Shown piece by piece: positions 1-8,233 of a stretch of DNA of 64,000 bases (position 1 is the stretch's first letter; each line of letters begins with the position of its first letter). The notes below the pieces were generated by a model. That model was given only the letters and a program-made list of their open reading frames with translations, did no database searches and was not told the origin of the DNA. The position numbers were made by a program, and so were the translations under genes. Source of the stretch: an uncultured Collinsella sp. GTDB lineage: Bacteria > Actinomycetota > Coriobacteriia > Coriobacteriales > Coriobacteriaceae. The stretch is taken from assembly GCA_958413895.1 (NCBI GenBank), contig CATYVQ010000003.1, positions 1 through 64,000 on the forward strand, read 5' to 3'.

Positions 1-50
1 GGGCTCCTATCTTTTTAGTGCCCTCGGATTGGGTCATAGTGTCTGTCGTT

Positions 51-75
51 GCCAAGGCATCGGCGTTGCCTTGGC
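51..75. other. Hairpin in the leading gene-free stretch
   Basis: GCCAAGGCA and TGCCTTGGC form perfect 9-bp arms around a 7-nt loop. No T-run follows on either strand, so it is not a clear terminator. Apart from this and the ribosome binding site GGAAGGGAG at 201-209, bases 1-216 hold nothing recognisable. The end of an upstream gene is not visible. Confidence 0.3.
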
Positions 76-216
76 TGTCAATAGTCATTGTGGACGTTCT
101 TAAACGACTACCCACGGCTATTGCGCGCATGGTTCGCATGACAGCCGTCTCTTTTATGTTTCCTTTAGCCGTCGCTGTCTAGGATGGGGGTTAGTCGATA
201 GGAAGGGAGCACCGGG

Positions 217-1785
217 ATGGACGACGCGAGCGAGCGCGCAATCGAAGAGGACATGCTCGATCAGTTCAACTACTTTGATGATGAGGACGAGGAGCTGATC
301 GACCGTCGCGAGCCAGCGCCGCTTGATTCCTTTGATCTGGTCGATGAAGAGCCCGACGAGGACGAGGGCGAATCGGCGGAGCCCTCACAGCCTTCGCGCC
401 TTAACTCGCTGCTTTCGAGAGCCCCCATGCACCACGGCGTTCGTGCCGGCGCGCTCCATATGAAAACTGACTGGCACCAGATCGTGACGGCAGGCGATGA
501 GCTTGCCGTCGATGCGCCGCTCACCGATAAATCATCCATCATCTGCCGCACCGGCATGCTTATGCTGGCAAGCGGAACGGGTGCCTGGCGCGTGCGCGAT
601 ACCATGAATCGTGTTGCCGCCGTACTCGGTGTCACCATCCACGTTGACTTAAGTCTTCTGTCGTTTGAGTGCACCTGCATCGAAGATGGTCACTGCTTTA
701 ATGAGGTCGTCAGCTTGCCCACAACGGGCGTCAATACCCATCGCATTTGGATGATGGAGAGTTTCTTAAAGGAAATCGAGACGTATGGGCGCCGGTTTAC
801 CGTGCACGAATACCACGAGATGCTCAAGACCGTTGAGAGTTCAAAACCCGATTACTCTCCCTGGCAACAGGGCCTTGCGGCAGCTTGTGCTTGCGGCGCC
901 TTCGTCTTTTTGCTCGGCGGCGGCCCTATCGAGATGGCCTGCGCGTTTGTGGGCGCGGGTGTCGGCAACTTTGCCCGCTCCCATATTCTCAAGCAAGGCC
1001 TTGGTCAGTTCAGCGCGCTGACGACCGGCGTTGCGCTCGCTTGCGTTTCGTATCTGCTGGCATTGCTCGGCCTTGGCCAGGTCATACCGGGGGCAATGTC
1101 GCACCAAGAAGGCTATATCGGCGCCATGCTCTTTGTGATTCCCGGCTTTCCGCTCATTACGGCGGGCCTCGACATCGCCAAGCTCGACATGCGAAGCGGT
1201 ATCGAGCGCCTTTCATATGCCGTATCGATTATTGTGATGGCGACGCTCGTAGGTTGGATGGTTGCCGAGTGTGTTGGCCTGGCGCCGGACGACTTTGCCC
1301 CACTGGGCCTTTCGCCGCTTGCCCTTACGCTCCTGCGCGTGGTGATGAGCTTCGTTGGCGTATTCGGCTTCTCGGTGATGTTCAACAGCCCGGTAAAGAT
1401 GGCCGCGGCAGCTGGGTTGATCGGCGCCGTGTCCAATACCCTGCGTCTGACCCTTGTCGATGCGCCGACGATGATTCCCTTCCTGGGCCTCAGCACGGGA
1501 ATGCCTCCCGAGGCAGCAGCGTTTATCGGCGCGCTGGTATCGGGTCTGCTGGCAAGCTTGGCCGAAGTCAAGCTCACCTACCCGCGCATCGCCCTCACGG
1601 TGCCTTCGATTGTCATTATGGTGCCGGGCTTGTATCTGTATCGCTCGATGTATTACATGTGCACCTTCGACACGGTCAATATGCTCGGCTGGTTTGTGCG
1701 CGCAGTGCTCATCGTAGCGTTTCTGCCCGTTGGACTGGGTGTGGCGCGTACGCTCACCGACCCTCGCTGGCGCCACACCAGCTAA
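217..1785 (+). CDS. ThrE-type threonine/serine exporter family membrane protein
   Basis: Predicted inner-membrane amino-acid exporter of the ThrE family (DUF1212 domain followed by the ThrE_2 domain), which exports threonine and serine in Corynebacterium glutamicum. Residues 1-70 are an acidic, probably disordered tail rich in D and E. Residues about 85-205 form the soluble ThrE N-terminal region, and residues about 215-515 are a series of hydrophobic segments consistent with around ten membrane spans. Both halves are fused in one 522-residue chain, as in the actinobacterial form; many Firmicutes split them into two genes. The ATG is preceded by GGAAGGGAG at good spacing. The gene stands alone, and its stop codon abuts a palindromic repeat. 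The substrate is inferred from the family only. Confidence 0.8.
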   Translation: MDDASERAIEEDMLDQFNYFDDEDEELIDRREPAPLDSFDLVDEEPDEDEGESAEPSQPSRLNSLLSRAPMHHGVRAGALHMKTDWHQIVTAGDELAVDAPLTDKSSIICRTGMLMLASGTGAWRVRDTMNRVAAVLGVTIHVDLSLLSFECTCIEDGHCFNEVVSLPTTGVNTHRIWMMESFLKEIETYGRRFTVHEYHEMLKTVESSKPDYSPWQQGLAAACACGAFVFLLGGGPIEMACAFVGAGVGNFARSHILKQGLGQFSALTTGVALACVSYLLALLGLGQVIPGAMSHQEGYIGAMLFVIPGFPLITAGLDIAKLDMRSGIERLSYAVSIIVMATLVGWMVAECVGLAPDDFAPLGLSPLALTLLRVVMSFVGVFGFSVMFNSPVKMAAAAGLIGAVSNTLRLTLVDAPTMIPFLGLSTGMPPEAAAFIGALVSGLLASLAEVKLTYPRIALTVPSIVIMVPGLYLYRSMYYMCTFDTVNMLGWFVRAVLIVAFLPVGLGVARTLTDPRWRHTS

Positions 1786-1818
1786 TTGGTACAAGGGGGA
1801 CAGGTTACTTTGCACCAA
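1786..1818. repeat. Short inverted repeat with GGGACAGG core, abutting a stop codon
   Basis: TTGGTACAA (1786-1794) and TTGCACCAA (1810-1818) are arms with one mismatch, enclosing GGGGGACAGG. The element starts on the base after the TAA of the preceding exporter gene. It belongs to the dispersed set with a CTGTCCC/GGGACAG core seen elsewhere in the window. Confidence 0.55.
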
Positions 1819-1821
1819 ATG

Positions 1822-1888
1822 AGTTGCGGTGAAATAGGGACTGAATTGCTGCTTAAAGGGTCAAAACAGTCCGTATTCCACCGCAACT
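1822..1888. repeat. 67-bp inverted repeat
   Basis: Arms at 1822-1843 and 1867-1888 are 22 bp with two mismatches (AGTTGCGGTG...GGACTG). The loop is 23 nt. It directly follows the repeat at 1786-1818 and fills part of the 313-bp gap before the next gene. No T-run follows, so a mobile or REP-like origin is more likely than a terminator. Confidence 0.6.
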
Positions 1889-2003
1889 TATGGGGTCGGG
1901 GGATTATCGGTGCCCTGCATCTTCATAAACTCAACGCTTACGAAGCGCATGCGTTTCGTGCTAGGCTGGTTCCACCACATAAGTAGTCGCAGACGCGCGT
2001 ACC

Positions 2004-2055
2004 ACGGGCGGGCGAGATGAAGTTCCAACAGCTCCATCTTGCCCGCCCGTTTTTG
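2004..2055 (+). terminator. Strong intrinsic terminator or attenuator upstream of the 4-TM protein
   Basis: Arms 2004-2022 and 2032-2050 (ACGGGCGGGC at the base) are 19 bp with two G-T wobbles and are followed by TTTTTG. It ends 44 bp before the next start codon. A possible short leader (AT-richer stretch around 1930-1970) precedes it, so it may attenuate the downstream gene rather than end a gene. Confidence 0.65.
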
Positions 2056-2098
2056 TTGCGTGGCGCCGCGGTACAACACAGAGAGGAATCTGCCCTTT

Positions 2099-2647
2099 AT
2101 GCCTATCAACAAACGAGAGAGCCTGCTGTTCACCTTTATCATGTGCTTTTGCATGGTGCTCTGGATGAGCATCTACAACGTTGCCCTGCAGCACGGGGCC
2201 ATCAACGGCGAGGTCGTTGCCACTGCGTGGCTCGGCTTCCCCGTTGCCTACATTTTTGCCATGTGCTGCGACTGGTTCGTCGCCAGCCCGCTCGCCAAGG
2301 GTTTCGCCTTTAAGTACTTGGTCACGCCGGGCAAGAGCTCGCCACTTGCCATGACGCTCGCCGTCAGCTCCTGCATGGTCGTTCCCATGGTCATCATCAT
2401 GTCGCTGTACGGTGCCTGTGAGGGTCTGACGCACATGCCCGGCGGCATCCTTGCGAACCTGTATTCCGTGCCCGCGATCTGGATGATCAACATCCCGCAT
2501 AATTTTGTGATGGCGCTGCCGTGGAACCTTTTGGTAGCCGGTCCGATTTCCCGCTTCGTCTTCCGTCGCGCCTTCCCTGTGGGGACGGTTTTCGAGGAGG
2601 AGCATGCCGAGCTCTTGGAGCAGGCTATGGCTCCTGAGTGCGAGTAG
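2099..2647 (+). CDS. Small four-TM membrane protein, DUF2798-like
   Basis: A 182-residue hydrophobic protein with about four predicted membrane spans (residues roughly 10-30, 40-62, 80-105 and 130-160) arranged as two similar halves, which resembles DUF2798 proteins of unknown function. No catalytic motif is visible. I chose the ATG at 2099 because AGAGGA lies about 10 nt upstream and the protein then begins MPINKRESLL, a typical positive N-terminus before a first span. An in-frame start 60 bp upstream would put codons inside the terminator stem. It is probably monocistronic; the next gene is 280 bp away. Confidence 0.65.
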   Translation: MPINKRESLLFTFIMCFCMVLWMSIYNVALQHGAINGEVVATAWLGFPVAYIFAMCCDWFVASPLAKGFAFKYLVTPGKSSPLAMTLAVSSCMVVPMVIIMSLYGACEGLTHMPGGILANLYSVPAIWMINIPHNFVMALPWNLLVAGPISRFVFRRAFPVGTVFEEEHAELLEQAMAPECE

Positions 2648-2813
2648 CTCGCTTAGGGATCTGCTGAGCGCGGGCGACTTGCTTGGTTGGAGCCCTAAGC
2701 GTGGATAGCTCTCTCGGCGACATCGCGGGCGTGAGCGGTGCGCATGACCGGAGGGCCCGTGCTGCTCCGTTGCCCGACGTGCTAGCGCGCAGAACAATCT
2801 GTTGGTGCATTCG

Positions 2814-2846
2814 GCGGCTGCTGAAGCGTTTCGGCAGCCGCTTTTT
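2814..2846 (+). terminator. Intrinsic terminator in the gap before the activase gene
   Basis: GCGGCTGC (2814-2821) pairs with GCAGCCGC (2834-2841), followed by TTTTTA. It probably ends the transcript of the 4-TM gene. The rest of 2648-2928 holds only the palindrome described next. Confidence 0.65.
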
Positions 2847-2858
2847 ATACGGAGTTTA

Positions 2859-2879
2859 AATACAACAGTCTGTTGTATT
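2859..2879. promoter_or_regulatory. 21-bp palindromic operator, probably for the TetR protein of the same operon
   Basis: AATACAACA-GTC-TGTTGTATT is a perfect 9-bp inverted repeat with a 3-nt centre, 50 bp upstream of the activase start. Its size and symmetry are typical of TetR-family operators. A TetR gene closes the operon at 7352. TATATC at 2891-2896 could be a -10 element just downstream. The assignment to that TetR is inference. Confidence 0.6.
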
Positions 2880-2928
2880 ACGTAGAGTGGTATATCTCTA
2901 GCGGGAAAAATGCGAGAGACGGAGCATT

Positions 2929-5900
2929 ATGGCGTTGCTAGTAGGACTGGACGTAGGGTCGACGACGACCAAAGTTTACGCGATGCACGAGGATATGACC
3001 GAGGCGTGGTGGGGATATCGCCGCCACGGGGCGTGTCAGACAGCGAGCGTGCGCGCCATGCTCGGCGAGCTCGCCGAGCGCTTTCCCCATGAGTCACTGC
3101 GCGTTGCGGTGACCGGCTCGGGTGCGCGCGATATCGCGACCGCGCTGGGCGCCTCGTACGTTCAGGAGGTGGTCGCCAACGCGCTCGCGATCAGCAGGTT
3201 CTATCCGCAGACGCGCTGCGCCATCGAGCTGGGCGGCCAAGACGCCAAGATGATCTTCTTCCGCACCAACGATAAGGGAGACATCGAGGTTGCCGACATG
3301 CGCATGAACGGCTCGTGCGCAGGCGGTACCGGTGCATTTATCGACGAGATGGCAAAGCTCATGGGGGTCGGCACCGAATCGGGCGAGTTCGAGCAGCTCG
3401 CAAGCCGGGGAACGACCGTCCACGAGGTCTCGGGCCGCTGCGGCGTGTACGCAAAGACCGATATCCAGCCGCTGCTCAACGAGGGCATTCCTACCACCGA
3501 CCTGGCGCTTTCGGCGCTTCACGCGGTCGCCCGCCAAACGATCGGCGGTCTGGCCCAGGGTATCGACATCGAGCCGCCGGTAATCTTCGAGGGCGGTACG
3601 CTCGCCTACAACCCCACACTGGTCCGCGTGTTCCGGGAGCAACTGAATCTATCGGACGATCAGGTTATCGTCCCGCGCGATCCGCAGATCATGGTCGCGC
3701 GCGGTGCCGCCCTGTCGCTGACCGACATGTTCGCATCGTCCCAACCGATCGACCTTCCCGACGCTTTTGTCCGGCTGGATAAGCTCGAGACGGTCGCGCC
3801 CGCAAGCGGGGAGGGACGTCTTGCCCAGCCCTTTTTTGCCACACCTGCCGAGCAGGCGGATTTTACGGCACGCCATGGTAAAGAGACGCCGGCAAAGGGT
3901 CCGGATGCGTATGCGCCCGGAGAGACGGTGCGTGTGGCGCTCGGTATCGATTCGGGGAGCACGACGACCAAGTTCGCCCTGGTCGATGAGGCGGGTGAGC
4001 TTGTCGATTCGTTCTACGCGTCTAATAACGGCAGACCGCTCGACGTCGCCCAACAGGGTCTTGTCAGCTTGAAGAACCGCTGGGAGACAGCGGGAGTCAC
4101 GCTTGCGATCGATGCCGTGGGCACCACGGGATACGGCGAGGAGCTTTTCGCGCGCGCGTTCCACGCCGACTACCATACGGTCGAGACGGTCGCGCACGCC
4201 CGCGCCGCGTGCGCATGCGTTCCCGATGCGACCTTCGTGCTCGACATCGGCGGACAGGATATGAAGGCCATCTGGCTCAACCACGGCGTGCTGACCGATA
4301 TCGTCGTCAACGAGGCGTGCTCTGCGGGCTGCGGCTCGTTCCTCGAGGGTTTTGCCAAAAACCTCGGAATAGCCGTTGAGGATATCGCGACCGAGGCATT
4401 TTCGTCCAAAGCCCCCGCCGTTCTCGGCAGCCGCTGCACGGTGTTCATGAACAGCAGCGTCGTTTCCGAGCAGCGGCGCGGTAAGGGTCCGGGCGACATC
4501 ATGGCCGGTCTCTGCCGTTCGATTATCGAGAACGTGTTCACCAAGGTCATTCGCGTTTCAAATCTCAACCGTCTGGGCGACAAAGTCGTCGTCCAGGGCG
4601 GCACGTTCCGAAACGACGCGGTGCTGCGCGCATTCGAGCAGTATCTGGGCAAACCCGTCACGCGTGCGCCCCACCCGGGGCTGATGGGCGCTATCGGTAT
4701 CGCCCTGCTCGCGCGCGAGGAATGCCGCAAGGGCGACGCCGGCACGTCGTTTATCGGGCTCGATGCCGTGGAGCGCTTCGAGCATCGCGAGTTCGGCGGC
4801 GTTACCTGCCGTCGGTGCAACAACCGCTGCCAGCGCGCGGTCGTGGCATTTGGCGACGGCTCGCTTTACGTCACGGGCAATCGCTGCCCGCGCGGCGGCG
4901 CCATCTCATGGGATGAGCTCGTGCGCGAGGTTCCCGCGGCGGAGGAGCTGCGTCCGCAGGGTGCTTGCGAGGCACAGGCACCCGGCACGGGGCGCGACCG
5001 GACCGCGGCTGCCCCCAATCTCTTTGTCGACCGCGAGAAGCTGCTGTTCGAGTCGTACCCCACGGTTCCCGTCAGCGGGGGGCGCGATGTCACGATCGGC
5101 ATTCCCCGTGTGCTCGAGTTCTGGGACACCATGCCATTCTGGTCGACGTTCTTCAGCACGCTCGGCTTTAAGGTGCGCGTCTCGGGACGCAGCACCAAGG
5201 CGATGTACGAGCGCGGTCTGGCGCACGTCACATCCGACACCGTGTGCTTCCCGGCCAAGCTCGTCCACGGGCACATCCGCAATCTCGTCGACGCCGGCGT
5301 CGACCGCATCTTCATGCCCATCATCACGACGGTGCCCACCGAAAACACCGCCTCTACCAGCGAGTGGATGTGCGCCGTCGTAAAGGGATACCCCTACGTG
5401 ATGCGCAATTCCGATAACCCGGAGGAGCGTTTCGGCGTTCCGTTCGATACGCCGCTGTTCCACTGGTACGACGAGGGCGACCGAAACCGCCAGCTCAAGG
5501 CGTGGTGCAAGGAGACCTTCGATATCGATGCCGACCTGGTTGCCAAGGCGACCGAGCAGGCGGACCGCGCGCAGGAGACGTTTGAGAACCAGCTGCAGCT
5601 GCGCGGCAGGCAGGTGCTCGAGAACGTGCACGAGGACGGCGGCTACGCGGTGGTGATCGCTTCGCGCCCGTACCACAACGACCCGCTGGTCAACCACGGG
5701 CTGCCCAAGCTCTTCTCTGAGCGCGGCATCCCCGTGCTGACGCCCGATGCGGTGCCGGGGGTCTGCAACGTCGATCTTTCCAACAGCCGCATCGACATCG
5801 TGAACAACTACCATGCGCGCATGCTGTCGTGCGCGGTCATCGTCGCATCGACGCCCGAGCTCGAGCTCGTGCAGATGGGCAGCTTCGGCTGCGGCCACGA

Positions 5901-7368
5901 TGCGTATCTCACCGACGAGATCGCGCGCATGATGGGCGAGATGGGCTCCAAGGTTCCGATGATGATCAAGCTCGATGAGAGCGACGTCGCCGGTCCCATG
6001 GGCATTCGCGTGCGTTCGTTTATCGAGTCGGTCAACCGTCGTCGCGCGGAGGAGCGTGCCGAGGGCGCCCGGGTGCACGCGGTCCATCCGCTCGACGACC
6101 CGTATAAGGTCAAGTACACCAAGCGCGACCGGCACGACAAGATCGCGCTGGTCCCCAACACCTCCCATGCGTTCTGCAGGCTCATGACCGCGGCGATGCG
6201 CAATCAGGGCGTGCGCGCCGAGGCCCTTGATATCGGGCGCGAGGATGCCATCCGCCTGGGCAAACGCTATGTGCACAACGACATCTGCTTCCCCGCGCAA
6301 ATCGTGATCGGCGAGGCGCTCGCGGCACTCGAGAGCGGTAAGTACGACCCGCACGACGTCGCCGTGGTGACTGGCAAGTATATCGGCGACTGCCGCCTGA
6401 CGCACTACATGCCCCTGCTGCGCCGCGCGCTCGACGACGCAGGATACGACTATGTCCCGGTGCTCACCAACGACGACGTCGATGCCCACAATGCGCATCC
6501 GGGCTTCAAGCTCGGCCTTGGCCCGAGCATCCAGATCGCCTACGGTCTTCCCATGATCGATGCCCTCGAGGCCATGCTTAGGCGCATCCGTCCCTACGAG
6601 CTCGAGAAGGGCGCGGCGGACGCTGCGTTCGACCGCGCGCTCGATGAGGTTATCGAGGGCATGGAGCGCTCCGGGCTGAGAGGCCAGGCGACGGGCTTCA
6701 AACGCGCGCTTGCGATCATGGACGCCGTTCCGTACGACCGCTCGAACCCGCATCCGACCGTTCTCATCGTGGGCGAGTACCTGCTCAATTTCCATCTCGG
6801 CGCCAACCACGAGATCGAGCGCTACCTCGAGGACAACGGGCTCGAGGTCATCGAGGCGCGCATGACCGACGTGATCCGCAAGACCTATTTCTACAAGCAT
6901 GCGCAGTCGCGCGAGTTCCACGTCGACCTGTCGCTGCCCGAAAAGGCCTGGTACGCCACGGCGGACAACCTGTTCGAGCTCGCGCACGACCGTTGCGACC
7001 GCCTGGGCGCGGCGAGCCCGCTCTACGAGCCGCCGACGCGCATGCCCGAGCTCGTGCGCGCGAGCGATAAGATCCTGCACCATACGTTCGATGCGGGCGA
7101 GGGCGTGCTGATTCCGGCGGAGATTCTCGAGCACGCCAAGCGCGGCTGCCGCAACTTCGTGATCCTGCAGCCGTTCGGGTGTCTGCCCAACCATGTCGTG
7201 GGGCGCGGGCTCATCCATGCGCTCAAGGAGCAGTATCCCACGGCGCAGTTCCTGCCGCTCGACTACGATCCCGACGTGAGCTTCGCCAACGTGGAGAACC
7301 GTCTTCAGATGCTCATCATGAACGCCAAGGCGCAGGGGTGCGGTGAGGCGCATGGCGAGACCGCGTAA
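2929..7368 (+). CDS. Giant 2-hydroxyacyl-CoA dehydratase activase-related protein (double BadF/BcrA domain plus DUF2229)
   Basis: A 1479-residue protein with two tandem ASKHA ATPase domains of the BadF/BadG/BcrA/BcrD family. Each has a phosphate-1 loop: GLDVGSTTTKV near residue 6 and GIDSGSTTTKF near residue 342. Each carries the cysteine loop that holds the bridging [4Fe-4S] cluster in HgdC-type activases (GSCAGGTGAF near 129; NEACSAGCGSF near 462). Near residue 624 is a four-Cys motif (CRRCNNRC and a later Cys) that could bind metal. The remaining C-terminal part resembles the DUF2229 / dehydratase-subunit region. The family uses ATP to inject an electron into 2-hydroxyacyl-CoA or benzoyl-CoA enzymes, but no dehydratase subunits are nearby and the partner is unknown. 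Start ATG 2929 with GGAG upstream. The 3' end overlaps the TetR gene by 17 bp. Confidence 0.85.
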   Translation: MALLVGLDVGSTTTKVYAMHEDMTEAWWGYRRHGACQTASVRAMLGELAERFPHESLRVAVTGSGARDIATALGASYVQEVVANALAISRFYPQTRCAIELGGQDAKMIFFRTNDKGDIEVADMRMNGSCAGGTGAFIDEMAKLMGVGTESGEFEQLASRGTTVHEVSGRCGVYAKTDIQPLLNEGIPTTDLALSALHAVARQTIGGLAQGIDIEPPVIFEGGTLAYNPTLVRVFREQLNLSDDQVIVPRDPQIMVARGAALSLTDMFASSQPIDLPDAFVRLDKLETVAPASGEGRLAQPFFATPAEQADFTARHGKETPAKGPDAYAPGETVRVALGIDSGSTTTKFALVDEAGELVDSFYASNNGRPLDVAQQGLVSLKNRWETAGVTLAIDAVGTTGYGEELFARAFHADYHTVETVAHARAACACVPDATFVLDIGGQDMKAIWLNHGVLTDIVVNEACSAGCGSFLEGFAKNLGIAVEDIATEAFSSKAPAVLGSRCTVFMNSSVVSEQRRGKGPGDIMAGLCRSIIENVFTKVIRVSNLNRLGDKVVVQGGTFRNDAVLRAFEQYLGKPVTRAPHPGLMGAIGIALLAREECRKGDAGTSFIGLDAVERFEHREFGGVTCRRCNNRCQRAVVAFGDGSLYVTGNRCPRGGAISWDELVREVPAAEELRPQGACEAQAPGTGRDRTAAAPNLFVDREKLLFESYPTVPVSGGRDVTIGIPRVLEFWDTMPFWSTFFSTLGFKVRVSGRSTKAMYERGLAHVTSDTVCFPAKLVHGHIRNLVDAGVDRIFMPIITTVPTENTASTSEWMCAVVKGYPYVMRNSDNPEERFGVPFDTPLFHWYDEGDRNRQLKAWCKETFDIDADLVAKATEQADRAQETFENQLQLRGRQVLENVHEDGGYAVVIASRPYHNDPLVNHGLPKLFSERGIPVLTPDAVPGVCNVDLSNSRIDIVNNYHARMLSCAVIVASTPELELVQMGSFGCGHDAYLTDEIARMMGEMGSKVPMMIKLDESDVAGPMGIRVRSFIESVNRRRAEERAEGARVHAVHPLDDPYKVKYTKRDRHDKIALVPNTSHAFCRLMTAAMRNQGVRAEALDIGREDAIRLGKRYVHNDICFPAQIVIGEALAALESGKYDPHDVAVVTGKYIGDCRLTHYMPLLRRALDDAGYDYVPVLTNDDVDAHNAHPGFKLGLGPSIQIAYGLPMIDALEAMLRRIRPYELEKGAADAAFDRALDEVIEGMERSGLRGQATGFKRALAIMDAVPYDRSNPHPTVLIVGEYLLNFHLGANHEIERYLEDNGLEVIEARMTDVIRKTYFYKHAQSREFHVDLSLPEKAWYATADNLFELAHDRCDRLGAASPLYEPPTRMPELVRASDKILHHTFDAGEGVLIPAEILEHAKRGCRNFVILQPFGCLPNHVVGRGLIHALKEQYPTAQFLPLDYDPDVSFANVENRLQMLIMNAKAQGCGEAHGETA

Positions 7369-8041
7369 GGACGCCGATGCGCCCGATGCACGCACCCGTA
7401 TCATCAAGGCGTTTTGGGAGCTCACCGAGAACAACAGCATCTTCGAGCTGTCGGTTGGCGAGGTGACCCGCGCCGCCCAGTGCAATCGCGGAACGTTTTA
7501 CTACTATTTTCACGATTTCGATGAACTCGTCGCCATCGCCATAGCCCAGCTGCTGCAGGATAACGAGCTCATCACCGATGCCCTCTGGCATTTTTCGAGC
7601 GAGGGCGACCTTTCGGCGTTCGACCGGCGCGACGTCCGCTGCCTGCTGCGGCGCATCGTCATCACCATGAGGGCGGGTGCCGCCGAGCAGGTCGTGCAGG
7701 GCATCCATACGATCATCATCGACCGCGTGAGAGAGATCGTCCACCCCGACGGAGAAGAGCTCAAGGCAGATTCGAGCTTTGCGGTGGGCTTTCTGGTCTC
7801 GGGCATCATGGGCTTTGTGATGGCGGTCGGCTTTGCCCGGGAGGGCGGCGAGGAGATAGACCTCGAGCAGCCGGGGGACAGCGCGTGCGCGTACCTGAGG
7901 GCGGTCGCCATGCAGACGGTGGAAACGGTCGCGCAAGTCGAGGGCGTCGATACATCCGAGCTGCTCGAACGCGTCTCCAAGGAGGCCGATGCCTATCGCG
8001 CATCGCGTGCGACGAGTCCCGACGTGGTGAAAGACGCCTAG
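7352..8041 (+). CDS. TetR/AcrR-family transcriptional regulator
   Basis: A 229-residue regulator with an N-terminal TetR helix-turn-helix (residues about 10-56, including the CNRGTFYYYFHDFDEL recognition-helix signature) and a divergent all-helical ligand domain. The chosen ATG at 7352 begins MARPRKDADAP. A GTG at 7343 in the same frame is possible. The gene overlaps the end of the activase by 17 bp, so the two are translationally coupled and almost certainly co-transcribed. The likely target is the palindrome at 2859-2879, giving operon autoregulation. The inducer is unknown. Confidence 0.85.
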   Translation: MARPRKDADAPDARTRIIKAFWELTENNSIFELSVGEVTRAAQCNRGTFYYYFHDFDELVAIAIAQLLQDNELITDALWHFSSEGDLSAFDRRDVRCLLRRIVITMRAGAAEQVVQGIHTIIIDRVREIVHPDGEELKADSSFAVGFLVSGIMGFVMAVGFAREGGEEIDLEQPGDSACAYLRAVAMQTVETVAQVEGVDTSELLERVSKEADAYRASRATSPDVVKDA

Positions 8042-8233
8042 GGTTTCTCTTGCGGGGCGCCTGTCGCGCATCGCGCGGTGAGTCCCGCGATGCGGTCATA
8101 ACCTGCATTCATGTGAGCCGGGTTTATAGATATTCCTCCAGCTGTTAACATAGACAACCTGTGGGTAAAGAGACAAAAGCGCCGCCGACGGGCGGGCGTT
8201 TTGATTTCGATGAACTCATGTAAGGAAACGAGC

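Noticed and set aside
841..1107. Several alternative frames within the ThrE-like gene
   Set aside because: They overlap a continuous membrane-protein frame with a proper start and are compositionally typical of shadow frames in GC-rich DNA.
4906..7485. An 859-residue minus-strand frame opposite the activase
   Set aside because: The plus-strand protein is clearly real with conserved motifs. The minus frame is His/Arg/Ala-rich noise.
8042..8233. CtsR or CIRCE control site upstream of clpC
   Set aside because: Neither the tandem heptad of CtsR nor the CIRCE inverted repeat is present.
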